Source: Mycobacterium sp. 1081908.1 (lineage in GTDB: Bacteria; Actinomycetota; Actinomycetes; Mycobacteriales; Mycobacteriaceae). From it: a stretch of DNA of 64,000 nucleotides. A program made the position numbers and the translations under genes. Positions 62,743 to 64,000 of the stretch are shown here, piece by piece. The DNA is taken from assembly GCF_001673535.1 (NCBI RefSeq), contig NZ_LZLY01000140.1, positions 1 to 64,000 of the forward strand, in the 5' to 3' direction. The notes under the pieces are model-generated. The model searched no databases, was not told the DNA's origin, and worked only from the letters and a program-made list of their open reading frames with translations. The first letter of the stretch is position 1, and each line of letters begins with the position of its first letter.

Positions 62743-63192
62743 ATGCTGATGCGTACCGACCCCTTCCGTGACCTCGACCGATTCGCCCAGCAGGTACTGG
62801 GCACGGCCGCCCGGCCGGCGGTGATGCCGATGGACGCCTGGCGCGAGGGAGAGCAGTTCGTCGTCGAGTTCGACCTGCCGGGCATCGACGCCGACACACT
62901 CGACATCGACATCGAGCGCAATGTCGTGACCGTGCGCGCCGAGCGCCCCGGTGTCGATCCCAACCGCGAGATGCTGGCCACCGAGCGGCCGCGCGGGGTG
63001 TTCAGCCGCCAGCTCGTCCTCGGCGAAAACCTGGACACCGACCGGATCGACGCGTCCTACTCCGAGGGCGTGCTGCGCCTGCGAATCCCGGTGGCCGAGA
63101 AGGCCAAGCCGCGCAAGATTTCCGTCGCCCACGGCAACGGCCACAAGGCCATCAACGAGGACGCCGGCAAGCGGGAGGTGATCGACGCCTGA
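62743..63192 (+). CDS. hsp18: 18-kDa small heat-shock protein (alpha-crystallin family)
   Basis: 149 residues from ATG 62743, matching the start of the M. leprae/M. avium 18-kDa antigen (MLMRTDPFR); GTG 62734 is also possible. GAAAGG lies 8 bases upstream. The alpha-crystallin domain spans about 35-130, with VEFDLPGIDADTLDIDIERN and the terminal groove motif LRLRIPVAE (IxI/V-type). It holds unfolded proteins under stress. This antigen is absent from M. tuberculosis. Confidence 0.95.
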   Translation: MLMRTDPFRDLDRFAQQVLGTAARPAVMPMDAWREGEQFVVEFDLPGIDADTLDIDIERNVVTVRAERPGVDPNREMLATERPRGVFSRQLVLGENLDTDRIDASYSEGVLRLRIPVAEKAKPRKISVAHGNGHKAINEDAGKREVIDA

Positions 63193-63201
63193 CCGACCGG
63201 C

Positions 63202-63229
63202 GGGCGGGGCGGCTTTCGCCGCCCCGCCC
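63202..63229 (+). terminator. GC-rich hairpin between hsp18 and the PAS-ANTAR gene
   Basis: A perfect 12-base stem (63202-63213 with 63218-63229) with a TTTC loop. It has no T run. It ends 27 bases before the PAS-ANTAR start and includes the stretch just before the AAGGAGG ribosome site. It can act as a terminator of hsp18 or as an attenuator for the next gene. Confidence 0.65.
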
Positions 63230-63256
63230 CTTCGCCCAAGGAGGCGAGATCCGACG

Positions 63257-63940
63257 ATGAAATGGCATCTAGACGGCGAAACGCCCGACGTCGAAGCGGC
63301 GTTGGCCGCCGGCGTTCCGCAGCGGGTGGGGTGGTTCCGGTTCTACTTCGCCGACCAGCGCTGGGAGTGGTCCGACCAGGTGCAGCGGATGCACGGCTAC
63401 GAACCCGGTACCGTCACCCCGACCACCGACCTGGTGCTCGCGCACAAGCACCCCGACGACCGCGGGCAGGTCGCCGCCACGATCGACCAGATCGTGAACA
63501 CCCACGAGGCGTTCAGCACCCGCCACCGCATCATCGACACCGCCGGCAACGTGCGCCACATCATCGTCGTCGGTGATCAGCTCTTCGACGATGACGGCGA
63601 CGTCATCGGAACGCACGGCTTCTACGTCGACGCCTCCCCGGAACGCGCGCAGGAAGACCTCGTCACCGCGCGGCTGGCGGAGATCAAGGAGAACCGCGCC
63701 GGCATCGAACAGGCCAAGGGCATGCTGATGCTGATCTACCGGATCAACGACGAGGCCGCGTTCAACCTGCTCAAGTGGCTTTCCCAGGAGGCGAACGTCA
63801 AGCTGCGGCTGTTGGCCGAGCAGATCGCCGAAGACTTCGTCGGCGCCGGCCTGCCGCTCAACTCGCATGAATTCGACCACCTGCTGCTGACCGCGCACCA
63901 ACGCATCCGCCGCGGAAACAACCGATCCGTCAAGGGCTAG
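63257..63940 (+). CDS. PAS-ANTAR domain RNA-binding regulator
   Basis: 227 residues from ATG 63257 with AAGGAGG upstream. A PAS domain (about 20-130) carries WFRFYFADQRWEWSDQVQRM and GDVIGTHGFYVDASPE. The ANTAR domain (about 150-210) has RAGIEQAKGMLMLIYRINDE. It is a second ANTAR protein within 2 kb, here with a PAS rather than a GAF sensor. RNA targets are unknown; the hairpin before its own gene is a candidate. Confidence 0.92.
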   Translation: MKWHLDGETPDVEAALAAGVPQRVGWFRFYFADQRWEWSDQVQRMHGYEPGTVTPTTDLVLAHKHPDDRGQVAATIDQIVNTHEAFSTRHRIIDTAGNVRHIIVVGDQLFDDDGDVIGTHGFYVDASPERAQEDLVTARLAEIKENRAGIEQAKGMLMLIYRINDEAAFNLLKWLSQEANVKLRLLAEQIAEDFVGAGLPLNSHEFDHLLLTAHQRIRRGNNRSVKG

Positions 63941-64000
63941 CGGAATCGCGGGCGGCGGCCCACCAGCTGCGCGACGCCCTTCCCGATCCGGCGGCGAGCG
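63937..64000 (-). CDS. C-terminal end of a minus-strand gene (partial)
   Basis: The last 20 codons of a reading frame that enters from the right end and stops with TAG at 63939-63937, 4 bases inside the convergent PAS-ANTAR stop. The tail KGVAQLVGRRPRFR looks like a coding C terminus (basic, high GC at third positions). Too short to identify. Confidence 0.4.
   Translation of the reverse strand, partial: ARRRIGKGVAQLVGRRPRFR

Overview
The window reads as chromosomal DNA of a slow-growing non-tuberculous Mycobacterium, close to the M. avium complex. The evidence is high GC, nuo genes ordered as in M. tuberculosis, orthologues (recognised from memory) of Rv3162c-Rv3166c and Rv3167c-Rv3171c in conserved order, a complete mce operon, a 13E12-type HNH gene, a Rv0203-like hemophore, and an 18-kDa small heat-shock antigen of the M. 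leprae/M. avium type. No tRNA, rRNA, CRISPR array, prophage or transposase was found. No gap between genes exceeds about 300 bases.

Layout. 1-6.3 kb: end of the complex I operon (nuoI tail, nuoJ-nuoN). 6.3-10.4 kb, minus strand: five tightly coupled genes (DUF4129, small membrane protein, MoxR ATPase, DUF58, membrane protein). 10.7-20.4 kb: mce operon (yrbEA, yrbEB, mceA-mceF, an Mce-associated protein, a secreted protein), with a CRP-like site upstream. 20.8-23.7 kb: HNH/DUF222 gene with LexA-like and DnaA-like sites, a methyltransferase and an SDR. 23.7-30 kb: TetR, aminoglycoside-phosphotransferase-like and Rv3169-like genes, an LLM oxidoreductase, aofH, and an alpha/beta hydrolase. 30-35 kb: a Tat-lipoprotein amine oxidase, AraC regulator, glycosyltransferase, and a STAS/ATPase regulator that looks frameshifted.

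35-64 kb is rich in stress functions: KatE catalase with a small Rho_N/SAP-like protein, a nucleotidyltransferase, an acyl-CoA-dehydrogenase/PIG-L/methyltransferase/phosphatase-family cluster, DUF3349, CsbD, a NmrA-like protein, a hemophore, topoisomerase IB, a pyruvate-oxidase-like enzyme with an FAD/Fe-S oxidoreductase, UdgX with a hemerythrin, a molybdopterin/cytochrome b fusion, a PknH-sensor-like protein, an aldo/keto reductase, an SDR, glycogen debranching enzyme, zinc alcohol dehydrogenase, two ANTAR proteins, and a MerR regulator beside hsp18.

Main observation: many genes between 33.8 and 61.3 kb, on both strands, have a SigF-type promoter (GTTT-N15/16-GGGTA) just upstream, and several of these place the predicted transcript start within a few bases of the start codon. 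A STAS/ATPase gene of the type that controls SigF-family sigma factors lies among them. I infer a clustered general-stress regulon. A second notable structure is a triple 14-bp repeat that turns one stop/start junction into a chain of two five-codon minicistrons before the PIG-L gene.
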